Shown here: positions 1 through 9,156 of the stretch, piece after piece | Numbering within the stretch: position 1 is the stretch's first letter | How the letters are laid out: each line of letters opens with the position of its first letter | NCBI RefSeq assembly: GCF_009618275.1 | Contig: NZ_WIAD01000030.1 | Location: 1-64,000 of the forward strand | Length of the DNA stretch: 64,000 nucleotides | Direction: 5' to 3' | DNA from: Roseimaritima sediminicola | Lineage (GTDB): Bacteria > Planctomycetota > Planctomycetia > Pirellulales > Pirellulaceae | Notes under the pieces: model-generated | Told to the model about the DNA's origin: nothing | What the model saw: only the letters and a program-made list of their open reading frames with translations | Databases searched by the model: none | Translations under genes and position numbers: made by a program

Positions 1-56
1 TGCTGACTCCGGCGGAATCTGTGTACGGCTCGGAGCGATAAAAGACAACGTTTTCT

Positions 57-292
57 CCCCTCTCCCCCGCTGCGCCGCGAGCGTCAGCGAGTGAAGCAGT
101 GGTGGGAGAGGGGCCGGGGGTGAGGGGGCTCGGGTGCAACAGAATGACTGTTTGTGTACGCCTTTCCGATTCCCGCACCGCATCGAGATACGGAAATGGT
201 GCTGCTCTGCTGGTCCCCCTCACCCCCAACCCCTCTCCCCCGAATCCTGACTCGCTTAGGCTCGCCAGGCTTCGGGGGAGAGGGGAGTAAAC
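57..292. repeat. D-family MITE-like element, copy 1
   Basis: A roughly 236-bp element starts with CCCCTCTCCCCCG and ends with CGGGGGAGAGGGGAG, giving terminal inverted repeats. Just inside are a G-rich block (GGGGGTGAGGGGG) and its complement (CCCCCTCACCCCC) around a core of about 90 bp. The right end is itself a hairpin (CTGACTCGC / GCTCGCCAGG region). The same architecture recurs at 52791, 53121, 54600 and 61632. No ORF inside looks real. The rest of the 1-399 gap holds tandem AATCTCA-type repeats (about 328-362) and an A-family hairpin. Confidence 0.75.
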
Positions 293-370
293 GTCTTTTT
301 TTATGCATAGATTCCGCCGGAGCCAGCAAATCTCAAATCTCAAATCTCAAATCTCAAATCTCGACTCACC

Positions 371-394
371 CCAAACTCTGGCGCGTTCGGCTAC
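371..394 (-). repeat. A-family hairpin repeat, downstream of astA
   Basis: Reading on the minus strand the copy runs GTAGCCGAACGC-GCCA-GAGTTTGG. The stem has one mismatch (AACGC against GAGTT). It lies 6 bp beyond the astA stop codon, typical of this family at gene 3' ends. Confidence 0.75.
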
Positions 395-399
395 CGCAA

Positions 400-1440
400 C
401 TACCCATGGGGGCTCAGGCACCAGACGCTTTGGCCCTGCTCGATGCCCAGGGCGGCGGCCGTGGCGGGCGCGATCGCCAAATGCTCCGCCTCCTCCGGCT
501 CGGCGACCGGAGCCAAAACGGCCCGGAACCCGTCTTGCATGCTGCTGACGATGTGCTGCGGCGCCGACGGATCGACGGCCCCGTCCAGCACGGCGGTGCG
601 GCGGCGGCAGCGACGCACCGCGGCGATCTGGTCCACCGGACACTGCAGCACCGGGCCGGCGTCGAAGATGTCGATCAGATCGGTGGTCGCGAATCCTTCC
701 TGTTCGAGCAGCGCGACGGCCGGCCGCGTCTCCTCGTGCACCTGCCCCACGGTCTCTCGAGCCTCCGCGGGCAGCAGATCCAGATACAGCGGGTAACGCG
801 GCATCAGGTCTTCGATAAACGTCTTGGAAACGGTGCTGAGCGCGTCGGCTTGGGGAAAGTCGATGCCGAAGAAGGGACGCATCACGTGTTCCCAGAACGG
901 ACTGTAGCCGTGCACATCACAGCGGCCTCGCATTTCGGCGATGACGCGGTTGGAGAATCGATGGGGCCGCTGGGCCAATAGCGCGAAGCGCGACAGCGAT
1001 AGCAACCGCCCGCGGCCCCGGCCCCGGTACGCCCTCAGCAGAAACAGGCTGCCGATCTCGCTGGGCCCGTCGTAGATGCGTTCCAGGTGCAGGGCCGTGT
1101 GCTCGCGCACCGTGTGCTGGAGGCCCGGCCGCTGCAGGCCAGCCGTACTGTGGTAATCGGTTCGCAGCCGGTAAGCGTAAAACGGTTCGTAGCCGCCGGT
1201 CTTGGCGTACAGCGTGGCCGTGCCCACCAATTGCCCGCTCTCGCTGTCCTCCATCACCAACACGTACGGCTCCCCCGAGGGCGACTCGCTGCGGCGGGTA
1301 AACGCGAAATGCGAGCGTTCGATGCGCTCGAGCAACTGAGCCTTGTTCAGCTGCAAACTGGTCAATCCCAGCGTGGCTTGGCCGGTCAACGCCGACAGCG
1401 CCGGCAAGTCGCTCAACTGGACGGCGCGAACGATTTCCAT
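400..1440 (-). CDS. astA: Arginine N-succinyltransferase (AstA family)
   Basis: AstA transfers succinyl from succinyl-CoA to the alpha-amino group of arginine, the first step of the AST arginine catabolic pathway; it is cytosolic. The 346-residue product matches the family length (about 340) and carries its landmarks: GLTSL near residue 25, AEMRG at 168-172, HGYSPFW at 177-183, an LMPRYPLY block near 212, GQVHEET near 232 and IDIFDAGP near 256. The start is the ATG at 1440 because MEIVRAV begins the acyltransferase fold; an in-frame extension to 1518 has no family similarity. No astB or astD lies nearby, so the pathway context is unproven. The stop is followed by an A-family hairpin. Confidence 0.88.
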   Translation of the reverse strand: MEIVRAVQLSDLPALSALTGQATLGLTSLQLNKAQLLERIERSHFAFTRRSESPSGEPYVLVMEDSESGQLVGTATLYAKTGGYEPFYAYRLRTDYHSTAGLQRPGLQHTVREHTALHLERIYDGPSEIGSLFLLRAYRGRGRGRLLSLSRFALLAQRPHRFSNRVIAEMRGRCDVHGYSPFWEHVMRPFFGIDFPQADALSTVSKTFIEDLMPRYPLYLDLLPAEARETVGQVHEETRPAVALLEQEGFATTDLIDIFDAGPVLQCPVDQIAAVRRCRRRTAVLDGAVDPSAPQHIVSSMQDGFRAVLAPVAEPEEAEHLAIAPATAAALGIEQGQSVWCLSPHG

Positions 1441-1623
1441 AACCGTAGCTGCTGACAGAAAAGGATGGTCTGGGACGACAAACGAAGGCGACCGGGCGAG
1501 GCCGCCCTGGCGAGGCACAAAATGCCCGTTTTGGCTCTGTCTGAAAACGCGAGCCTAGCGATACTATAGAACAGTTCTGGCCGCCGCTGGCCGTCCCGCA
1601 GCTCCGCGTACCTCCGAACCGCT

Positions 1624-4209
1624 ATGTCGCCCGCTGAATCGCCCTCGCCTGAATCGCCCACGCCTGAATCGCCCACGGCCAAACTGCCCAGACCCGAGCT
1701 GCCCAGGCCCGAGCTGCTCGCCCCGGCAGGCCAGTGGGATTGTTTGACGGCGGCCATCGAGAACGGTGCCGACGCGGTGTACTTTGGGCTGGACTGCGGC
1801 TTCAACGCCCGGGCCCGCGCCAGCAACTTTCACGTCGACGAACTGGACCGCGTGGTCGAAACCCTGCATCGTCGCGGCGTGGCGGGCTATGTGACGGTCA
1901 ACACGCTGGTCTTTGCCGATGAACTGCCGCAGTTGGAAAAGGTCCTGCGGCGCATCGCTCGCTCGGGCGTCGACGCGATCCTGGTGCAGGATTTTGGTGT
2001 GGCTCGGCTGGCTCGCGAGGTGTGTCCGGATCTGGACATCCACGCATCGACTCAGATGACGCTGACCAGTGCGGAAACCATCGCCGTGGCCCAGCGGCTG
2101 GGAATCAAGCGTGTCGTGTTGGCTCGCGAAATGTCGCTCAAGGAAATTCGACAGGTCCGCGGGGCGACCGAGATGCCGCTGGAGGTCTTCATCCATGGTG
2201 CGTTGTGCGTGGCCTATTCCGGGCAGTGTCTGACCAGCGAATCGCTGGGCGGCCGCAGCGCCAATCGCGGCCAGTGCGCCCAGGCCTGCCGCTTGCCGTA
2301 CGAATTAATTTGTGACGGCGAGGATCGCGATTTGGGCGACGTCCGCTACCTGCTCAGCCCCCAAGACCTGGCCGGCTATGCGGCGATCCCCGACCTGATC
2401 GATGCCGGCGTATGCTCTCTGAAGATCGAAGGACGACTAAAAACACCGGAGTACGTTGCCAACATCACGTCGCACTATCGCGACGCCATCGACCAGGCCA
2501 TGCAGTCGCGTGCGGTCAACCTGTCGCCGCAGGCCGTGGACGAGATGGAGCTTTCCTTTTCCCGTGGTTTTTCACTCGGTTGGTTGAACGGTTGCGATCA
2601 CAAGATGCTGGTACCCGGCGAAGATTCGGCAAAACGCGGTATCCTTCTGGGCGTTGTCAAACGCGTTACCAATCGTTCGGTGGTGCTGGAGTTGTGGCGT
2701 CCGCTGTCGTTGGGGGACGGCTTGGGGTTCGAAGGCGGGCGCGAAGACGGCACGCAGCAAGGCGGTCGTGTGTTCGGTTTGCAGCGCGGTGGCAAAGCGG
2801 TCCAGCGGGCCGACGGTCAGGATCGCGAGGTCGAAGTGTTGTTCGGCAAGGGCGGCATCGATTTCAACCAGCTGTACGTCGGACAACGGGTGTGGAAGTC
2901 GGACGATCCGGATCTGAACCGGCGGCTGCGCAAGTCGTATCAGAATGAGGATCCGCAAACCCGCCGCCCGATCGATCTGGAAGTCCACGCGGTCGCCGGG
3001 GAACCGCTGCGAGTGACGGCCCGCGACGCTTTTGGACGCACCGCCACGGCGGTCGGTGACGCGGCTCTGGAGGTCGCGCGCAACCGAGCGGCCGACGAAG
3101 CCGCGCTGGAAGAAAAACTGGGGCGGCTGGGCGGCACGCCGTATCGTCTGGGCCGGCTGGCCGCTCGCATTCAGGGCGGTCCGATGGTTCCGGTCAGCCT
3201 GCTGAATCAACTTCGCCGCGCCCTGGTCGCCGATCTGCAGCAGCAAGCCGCGACGCCGCCCCCGCGGCAAGTCCGCGAGGGCGTGCTGGCAGACCTGCGG
3301 GCGACCGCCGAACCGACGCGGCAGGCAACGGATGCGTCGGCCGAGAGAGGGCCGCGGCTGGCGGTGATGTGCCGCAATCTGGAACAGTTGGCCGCGGTCG
3401 CCCAAGCGGGGATCGAAACCCTGTACGTCGACTTTCACGACGTCCGGCAGTACGGCGAAGCGGTCAGCATCGCGCACGCCAACAACGCTCGACTGGCCAT
3501 CGGTTCGGTGCGAATCCAGAAGCCCGGCGAGATGGGGCTGCTGAAAGTCCTGCGTCGTCACCAGCCCGATGGCATCCTGTGTCGCAATCTAGCAGCGATT
3601 CAATTTTGTCAGGATGAAGGCATCGAAGCGATCGCCGATTTTTCGATGAACATCGTCAATGATTTGTCGGCTCGTTGGATGCGGTCGTTGGGCGTCAGCC
3701 GGATCACGCCGTCCTACGATTTGAACCGCGAACAATTGATGGACTTGGTCGACGCCGTACCGGCGGAGTGGTTGGAGATCGTGATCCACCAGCACATGCC
3801 GATGTTTCATATGGAGCACTGCGTGTTTTGTTCGGTGATGTCGCCGGGAACCAACAAGACGAATTGCGGTCGTCCCTGTGACCGGCACGTGGTGCAGCTT
3901 CGCGATCGGATCGGCACCGAACATCCCCTGCATGCCGACGTGGCCTGCCGCAATACGCTGTACAACGCTGTGCCTCAGAGTGCGGCGGAAGCCACCGGCG
4001 AGTTGGTCGCCGGCGGCGTGCGGCAGTTCCGTATCGAGTTGCTGGAACAGTCACCGGCCGAAGCCGTTTCGATCGTCAATACCTATCGTCAGCTGTTGGC
4101 CGGCGAGAAGAGCGGATCGAATGTGTGGCAAGAATTAAAAGCGCTCAACCGAGTCGGCGTCACCCGCGGCACGCTGGAAGCCAAACGCAATCCCCTGGCG
4201 ATCATCTAA
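1624..4209 (+). CDS. Peptidase U32 family protein (RlhA/YhbU type, long form)
   Basis: This family includes RlhA, needed for hydroxylation of a 23S rRNA cytidine, and collagenase-like U32 proteins, so the exact reaction is not certain. The 861-residue protein begins with a low-complexity Ser/Pro/Glu stretch (residues 2-30, encoded by near-repeats of CCTGAATCGCCCACG), then the U32 barrel (LLAPAG at 31). The U32 signature EVFIHGALC...SGQC lies at 187-202, with further cysteines at 218 and 222, fitting a four-Cys metal or Fe-S site. A middle DUF3656-like region and a second U32-like half with a C-x2-C...C-x3-C cluster near residue 740 follow. It is divergent from astA across a 183-bp gap. It is longer than E. 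coli RlhA (about 650 residues). Confidence 0.85.
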   Translation: MSPAESPSPESPTPESPTAKLPRPELPRPELLAPAGQWDCLTAAIENGADAVYFGLDCGFNARARASNFHVDELDRVVETLHRRGVAGYVTVNTLVFADELPQLEKVLRRIARSGVDAILVQDFGVARLAREVCPDLDIHASTQMTLTSAETIAVAQRLGIKRVVLAREMSLKEIRQVRGATEMPLEVFIHGALCVAYSGQCLTSESLGGRSANRGQCAQACRLPYELICDGEDRDLGDVRYLLSPQDLAGYAAIPDLIDAGVCSLKIEGRLKTPEYVANITSHYRDAIDQAMQSRAVNLSPQAVDEMELSFSRGFSLGWLNGCDHKMLVPGEDSAKRGILLGVVKRVTNRSVVLELWRPLSLGDGLGFEGGREDGTQQGGRVFGLQRGGKAVQRADGQDREVEVLFGKGGIDFNQLYVGQRVWKSDDPDLNRRLRKSYQNEDPQTRRPIDLEVHAVAGEPLRVTARDAFGRTATAVGDAALEVARNRAADEAALEEKLGRLGGTPYRLGRLAARIQGGPMVPVSLLNQLRRALVADLQQQAATPPPRQVREGVLADLRATAEPTRQATDASAERGPRLAVMCRNLEQLAAVAQAGIETLYVDFHDVRQYGEAVSIAHANNARLAIGSVRIQKPGEMGLLKVLRRHQPDGILCRNLAAIQFCQDEGIEAIADFSMNIVNDLSARWMRSLGVSRITPSYDLNREQLMDLVDAVPAEWLEIVIHQHMPMFHMEHCVFCSVMSPGTNKTNCGRPCDRHVVQLRDRIGTEHPLHADVACRNTLYNAVPQSAAEATGELVAGGVRQFRIELLEQSPAEAVSIVNTYRQLLAGEKSGSNVWQELKALNRVGVTRGTLEAKRNPLAII

Positions 4210-4315
4210 GCACGTCGGAAAGATGGAACCGTGGGCTAGCGCCCTTCGGCTGATGGGAAAAACCGTGGACTGGTGCCCAGACACATAATGCGATCCTTTC
4301 GCTGATCGGCGAGTT

Positions 4316-4771
4316 CTACTGCGAGGGGGCGCTGGCGTGACCGCTTTCGAGTTTTTCCTTCAGGCTTCGCAGTTCCTTGGCAACAGCGTCACAGCCCTGT
4401 TTGTTCATGAGCCAGCCGAACAAAAAGAACACGATCCTGAGGAAGCCCTTGCCCGTGACGGTGGATTCCTGAGTCACTCGCGTGCGACCGTTTAAGTCGT
4501 CGAAGCGATACTCGGCCTCGATGTCGAAGCTCTTTCCGGTTAGGTGGATCGCGGATTTGGTGGGCGGTTCCCAAACCGTGATGACGCCGTCGAATTCCAT
4601 CCGGCGTCCTCTCTCTTCGGTGACGCAGCGAAACGTCGTGCCAACGCCATCGTGGTCCTCGAGCACTTCACTCTCGACGACCGTCAGGCTCCACTCCGCG
4701 ACCTTGTCGTTGGTGTAGGCGAAGACTTCATCGATGGGCCGATCGATCTCGATACTGGCTAGACTGTGCAT
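4316..4771 (-). CDS. SRPBCC family protein (polyketide cyclase/START-like)
   Basis: The 151-residue product starts MHSLASIEIDRPIDEVFAYTND, the classic first strand and helix of SRPBCC proteins, which form a hydrophobic ligand-binding cavity. A VTQESTVTGKG strand and a final amphipathic helix (VAKELRSLKEKLES) complete the fold. The start at 4771 is fixed by the fold; in-frame sequence upstream is the out-of-frame shadow of the methyltransferase gene. It lies 13 bp downstream of that gene, so the two are probably co-transcribed. Ligand and role cannot be read from the sequence. Confidence 0.8.
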   Translation of the reverse strand: MHSLASIEIDRPIDEVFAYTNDKVAEWSLTVVESEVLEDHDGVGTTFRCVTEERGRRMEFDGVITVWEPPTKSAIHLTGKSFDIEAEYRFDDLNGRTRVTQESTVTGKGFLRIVFFLFGWLMNKQGCDAVAKELRSLKEKLESGHASAPSQ

Positions 4772-4784
4772 GTGCCAATGGACC

Positions 4785-5405
4785 TTAGCGTTTTTGGTGG
4801 ACTTGGATGTCGTAGGGGCCGCGGAAGCTGACCAAGAGCGCTCCGGCGGCGGCGTGCCGCAGAAACACCTGTTCAAAAAAATCCGCTTCGCCGGGCCAAG
4901 GATACGCGAAGACGACGTCGAAGTCGTCCAGCGCCAGGTCCAAGCGATCGTAGAGGGACTCGGCGGCGTGCCCCAGCGAGGGCAGATAGGGATCGTCCGC
5001 CAGGCGTTCGGCGCGGCGGGGCAGAAAATTGCCGTGCTGCAGTTCGACCGGTTGTTGCCAGAGGGCGACGATCTGGCGGGCTTCTTCGAGCAGAGCCGCT
5101 TCGGCTTCCACGGCCACGACGTCCCAGCCCAAGCTGGCGGCCACGCAGGCGTTGACCGCCAAGCCGCAGCCCCACTCGATAAATCGGTTGCCCTGGGGCA
5201 AGCGAGCTTCGGCGATCCAGTGCAGCGTTTGATAGACCAGACGATGGTCGCTGGCAACAAACTGTTCGACCTTGGTCGAATCCAGCCGGTCGTGAAAGGC
5301 TTGGGTGACCGCAAACGACCGATCGAGCAATCGCCCGACTTCCGAAGAAATCGGGCGATCGGCCAGGTTCTCCGGCACTTCGATACGATGCAGTCGCGGC
5401 CTCAC
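4785..5405 (-). CDS. Class I SAM-dependent methyltransferase-like protein
   Basis: The product has a Rossmann motif I (FIEWGCGLAVNACVAASLGW) followed by an acidic strand end (VVAVEAE), and a motif resembling DFDVVFAYPWPGE where methyltransferases bind substrate or adenine. The GTG at 5405 is preferred: it gives 206 residues and starts 4 bp after the stop of the upstream large gene. An ATG at 5483 would add 26 Ser/Arg/Pro-rich residues inside that gene. It follows the P-loop/DUF4332 gene and precedes the SRPBCC gene on the same strand. Substrate unknown. Confidence 0.7.
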   Translation of the reverse strand: MRPRLHRIEVPENLADRPISSEVGRLLDRSFAVTQAFHDRLDSTKVEQFVASDHRLVYQTLHWIAEARLPQGNRFIEWGCGLAVNACVAASLGWDVVAVEAEAALLEEARQIVALWQQPVELQHGNFLPRRAERLADDPYLPSLGHAAESLYDRLDLALDDFDVVFAYPWPGEADFFEQVFLRHAAAGALLVSFRGPYDIQVHQKR

Positions 5406-5409
5406 CGAA

Positions 5410-8400
5410 TCAGGCGGCGCGCAGTTCGCGATGGTGGCCGGCGTACTCGATCCACGCGGTGATCTCCTCGAGGTCCGGGGCATCGGAGCCGCGGAGGATT
5501 CGTTTGCCGGCGGTGGTATCGACCACGGCGGTGATCTCCGAGAGCAGGGTCTGCGGATCGTAGCCGATCAATTGTTCCGGTTCGTAGATCCCGGCGGCGA
5601 CCAACAACTGGGCGTCGTGCCCACGCAGCATCGGGATCCGGCAAACCAGCGCGGACTGACGTTGCCACGAGCGGACTTCTTCGCCATCGATGCGACGATT
5701 GTTCAATTCCATCGCCACCTGTTCGGCGTCGGCTGTGAGCAGGTCGTCGACCGTGTACAGGCCGATCTTTTCCAGCTTGTTCGCCGTGCGTGGTCCGATC
5801 GTCGGAGCGTCGACGATGGGGCTTTTGCGTTCCAGATAGAAACGCCATTGCCGCTCGGTGCCCGACGTCGCCGAGGCGACCTCGGTTTCTTCCGTCGCCC
5901 GCGGCGACATGCTGACGACGTCCTGAGCGATCTCGTGGCGCTGGCCGGATTCGCTGCTGCGGCGTCGACGGCGTTGGCTGCGGAGACGTTCTTTGCGCGA
6001 ACGTGACGAGCCCGCAGGGCGGTCCTGCGTACCGTCGTAACCGCTGCGGTCAAAGCCTTCGGCGTCCCGCGCGGCCGGGGCGAAGCGGTCGGCTTCGGCG
6101 GCCGGACGCGGCGCTCCGCTCAGCGATGCCGACGCGCGGTTGTTGTTCGTGCTCGGCGAGTTCTGGTGCCGCGGGGCGCGGCGACCATGCCGACCTTCGC
6201 GAGCCACCGAACGGTTCGCTGCGGCGATCCAGCTGGTGATCCGCGACAGTTCGCTGCTGCTGCCGCTGCGGAGGATCTGACGACCTCGCTCGGTCGCGAA
6301 GAACGCTTCGACTTTCTCGAGCAGTTCGCCCGGATGCATGCCGGCCAGGCGTTTGGGATCGGTGATGCCGCAGCCGACCAGCACGCGAGCGTCGAAGGCG
6401 CGCAGCTGGGGCACGCGGCACATCAGTCGAGCTTCATTCTGCCAGCGCCGCACGGCGTGTTCGTCCACCTGTGGCATTCCCAGCGAGTCGGCCAAGCGAG
6501 CCGGATCGGCCGCCATCAGTTGGCCGATTCGCGACATACCGACGTCGCGCAGACGGGCCGCCGCGACGGCATCGACCGATGGGGCCTGATCGACGGGGCT
6601 GTCGGCAGTCAGGAAGAACGGACTGGGAGCCGCATCGCGGCGCGGCGACGTATCGGCGGGCCCGGCGGAAGCGGCCGGTTCGTAGCGGCGAGCCGAGAAG
6701 TTTTCGGGATTGGGATACGCCGAGTAGACTTCCAGCGGCGGTGTGGTCGTGCGAGGCGCCGGATCGGCGGCGAAGCCGATGTAGGCTTCGCGCCAAGCCA
6801 TGTCCAGATCGCGGTTGATGTCCAGCGGGGCGTACCGCGGCGCCGACGGCTGGATGACGGTGCGGTGTCCCTGCGAGCGCAGGTGGTGGATCGTGCCGCC
6901 GCGAAGCGACACGCGGTCGGCCACTTGGCGGCTCCGCGTCAGCAGGATCGTTTGATGCCCGGCATCGGCAAAGTCCAAGACGGTTTCCAACCAACGCGGC
7001 AACGCGGCACTGTACTCGTGCCGGTACTCGCCATAACCGTCGTCGTAACGGACGGTCGTCTGAGAAAGCGAATCGAGCAGGCTGGGCGTTTCGATCAACA
7101 GCGGTACGCCGTGGCCGCGGCGGGCCAGTTCGTCGACGGCGGCCAGCCGAATCGCCAAGGCGGCGATGTAACGATCGTCGTTGGGCAGGTAGTTGTCGCT
7201 GCGGCCGTCGATCGAGATGCCCTGGCCGATCGCCGGTTCGTAATGCGTCCCGGCGACCGTCGGTTCGGCGCCGCGCCAACGGATGTCCTGGTAACGACCG
7301 CCGGACAGTCGCTGCAGCCAATGGCTGGCACGCGGGGCGAGCGACGATTGATGCGTGGTGACCGGACGACGCAGGCGGGCGATCTGCTGCAAGCAGGTTT
7401 CCCGCTGACGCAGGTAGTCGCCGCGGCGGGTGTCGCGGGCCAGCAGGTCGCGGACGTGATCCAGTTCCCGCACGATCGCGGCACGCTCTCGCAGCTGCGG
7501 CCGCGGGGTTCGTTCCGGCAACCGGGCACGCTCCGAACGCAGCCGGCGCAGTTCGGTGAGGCTGGTTTCCAGGCGGTTGAGCGTACCGTCCAGCTCGCGG
7601 GCGGTCTCCGTGCGGTCGTTCTCCAGGCGTGCGATCCGCCGCTCGTGGGCGTCCCGATCACACCACTGCGCGGAGCAGCCTTCGCTGAGCAACCACTCGT
7701 ACAGGTGCGGATGGTCCTGGCACTGCCGCCAGTCGCCGAAGGTGGCCTCGATCTGCTCGTGCGAGACGTGGTGTTCGGTGGCGATCCGCTTGAGCATCTC
7801 GCTGCGATGGCGGACCAGGTGATCGATCTCCCGCTGGGTCGCTTCCAGTCTCGCTTCCAGGGCATGCAGCGATTCTTGTTCAGGCGTCGCGCCACAGCGG
7901 CAGCCCGATTCGTGCTGGAGGTCCGCGTCGAGGCGATCGCGGAGCTGGCGGATGTCCCGCAGGGTGCGTCCCCAGCGGAGCAGTTGACCGTCCAGGTCTT
8001 CCAGTTGCCGGCGATGGGTTTCGGCGATCGCCCGGCGGGTGGAATCGACGCGAGGGACGCCCGCGTCGGCCTTCAGTTCGGCGTCGATCTCGGCCAGAAC
8101 GCGTCGCAATTCGACCTCCTGCTCACGCAGCCGCCGGATATCGCTGTCGACATCGGCTTCGCACTCCAGCAGCCGCAGCCGCTGGGCGTCGTGTTCGGCG
8201 CACTGTTCCTGCTCGGCGGCCAAGCGATCGATCTGGGCCAGTTCGGCAATCAATTCCGTTCGGCGTCGCTCCAGGCCGGGAATCGGTTCGGCGTCCGGTT
8301 CCAGGTCGGCCAGCAGGCGATCGAGTTCGGCGATACGACGTTCGAGACGGGTGATTTCGCCGTAGTGCGTCGGCGCGGCCATCACGGTCGTGTCCAAGCC

Positions 8401-8808
8401 GGCTCGCTGGGCCGCGACGACGGCCGAGAGGATCGACTGATGGTTGCTGGTGGTGACGATTCCGTCGATGATCGCCGGCGACCAGGTTTCGAAACCGGTG
8501 TGGGAGGCCGGCTGGGACGAGAGCGAACGGCCGCCTCGCGGTTCCAGTTGGGTGCTGTAGCGTCCATCGGAATCGCGAACGCAGTGCCAGAGGCCATCGC
8601 GGGCGGCCCACACGACGCGTCCCCGCTGGGGGTCGGCCAGATTGCTCAACCGACGATCGCCCTGCATCATCTCGCGCAGGAAACGCAGGACCGTGGTTTT
8701 ACCCGAGCCGGAGGGGCCGAGAACGGCGTTCAGTTTGGGAGAGAAGGGTCCCAACTGCACTCGCTGCAGCGGTCCCTGTTGGTCGATATCGATCCGTTCC
8801 AAATACAT
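5410..8808 (-). CDS. SMC-like P-loop ATPase with coiled coils and two DUF4332-like domains
   Basis: A 1132-residue protein with an SMC/RecF-like head: MYLERIDIDQQGPL, then Walker A GPSGSGKT at 31-38. Long Arg/Glu/Leu-rich coiled coils follow (about 130-540), with a cysteine-rich turn in the middle (CRC near 300, CSAQWC near 373). The head closes with a Walker B-like LLIETPSLLDSL near 580. The C-terminal third holds two repeats of a helix-hairpin-helix type domain resembling DUF4332 (about 755-875 and 1000-1130, each with a GIxxPxxL motif), separated by an Arg/Ser-rich linker. This suggests DNA or nucleic-acid binding; the role is unknown. The start ATG 8808 has GGAGGAG nine bases upstream. 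It diverges from recG. Confidence 0.8.
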   Translation of the reverse strand: MYLERIDIDQQGPLQRVQLGPFSPKLNAVLGPSGSGKTTVLRFLREMMQGDRRLSNLADPQRGRVVWAARDGLWHCVRDSDGRYSTQLEPRGGRSLSSQPASHTGFETWSPAIIDGIVTTSNHQSILSAVVAAQRAGLDTTVMAAPTHYGEITRLERRIAELDRLLADLEPDAEPIPGLERRRTELIAELAQIDRLAAEQEQCAEHDAQRLRLLECEADVDSDIRRLREQEVELRRVLAEIDAELKADAGVPRVDSTRRAIAETHRRQLEDLDGQLLRWGRTLRDIRQLRDRLDADLQHESGCRCGATPEQESLHALEARLEATQREIDHLVRHRSEMLKRIATEHHVSHEQIEATFGDWRQCQDHPHLYEWLLSEGCSAQWCDRDAHERRIARLENDRTETARELDGTLNRLETSLTELRRLRSERARLPERTPRPQLRERAAIVRELDHVRDLLARDTRRGDYLRQRETCLQQIARLRRPVTTHQSSLAPRASHWLQRLSGGRYQDIRWRGAEPTVAGTHYEPAIGQGISIDGRSDNYLPNDDRYIAALAIRLAAVDELARRGHGVPLLIETPSLLDSLSQTTVRYDDGYGEYRHEYSAALPRWLETVLDFADAGHQTILLTRSRQVADRVSLRGGTIHHLRSQGHRTVIQPSAPRYAPLDINRDLDMAWREAYIGFAADPAPRTTTPPLEVYSAYPNPENFSARRYEPAASAGPADTSPRRDAAPSPFFLTADSPVDQAPSVDAVAAARLRDVGMSRIGQLMAADPARLADSLGMPQVDEHAVRRWQNEARLMCRVPQLRAFDARVLVGCGITDPKRLAGMHPGELLEKVEAFFATERGRQILRSGSSSELSRITSWIAAANRSVAREGRHGRRAPRHQNSPSTNNNRASASLSGAPRPAAEADRFAPAARDAEGFDRSGYDGTQDRPAGSSRSRKERLRSQRRRRRSSESGQRHEIAQDVVSMSPRATEETEVASATSGTERQWRFYLERKSPIVDAPTIGPRTANKLEKIGLYTVDDLLTADAEQVAMELNNRRIDGEEVRSWQRQSALVCRIPMLRGHDAQLLVAAGIYEPEQLIGYDPQTLLSEITAVVDTTAGKRILRGSDAPDLEEITAWIEYAGHHRELRAA

Positions 8809-9156
8809 GTGTCTGGCTCCTCCTTGGCCGACAAAGGACTGGGGTGCCACCCGAAACGTCGCAGCCAGCGGCGACCGGGGGGCGGTCGAGTCAGCTAGCA
8901 CGCGGGAAGGCGGCCTCATGCGGGTCTGGAACGGAACCGTTCGTTGGGTCGATGGCATCGGAATCCATTCCGTCGGGGTAGGCTAGCGAAAGCGCCAACG
9001 GCGGGGATAGAGCGATCCGGGAAAATTTTGTCATTTTGATTCAAGTCGTCCGAGCGGACTTGCGCCGTAGCTGAAGTCGCCAGACTTTGGATGGTTGCTG
9101 GTGTCTGGTTGCGGTATAAAACACCGATTCCCTTCGCCGCTCTTTCGTTGACTGCG
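8809..9156. other. Divergent intergenic region between the SMC-like gene and recG
   Basis: A 348-bp spacer between two divergently transcribed genes, so it must hold both promoters. The only structure I recognise is one A-family hairpin at 9067-9090, about 65 bp before the recG start. Short frames inside do not look coding. Confidence 0.6.
9067..9090 (+). repeat. A-family hairpin repeat upstream of recG
   Basis: Stem form CTGAAGTC-GCCA-GACTTTGG, where the inner pair is G-C instead of the C-G seen at 11429, a compensated change. This copy is unusual in lying at a gene 5' side. Confidence 0.8.

Noticed and set aside
4316-5314. One long reading joining the SRPBCC protein with upstream sequence
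   Set aside because: Upstream of 4771 it is a Ser/Arg/Pro-rich shadow of the methyltransferase gene.
6166-8898. A 910-codon plus-strand open frame
   Set aside because: It is fully antisense to the SMC-like gene, starts inside it and has no recognisable domain; the GC-rich third-position bias opens the opposite frame.
9091-9156. Extended N-terminus for RecG
   Set aside because: The 22 extra residues begin next to the A repeat and do not resemble the RecG wedge start.
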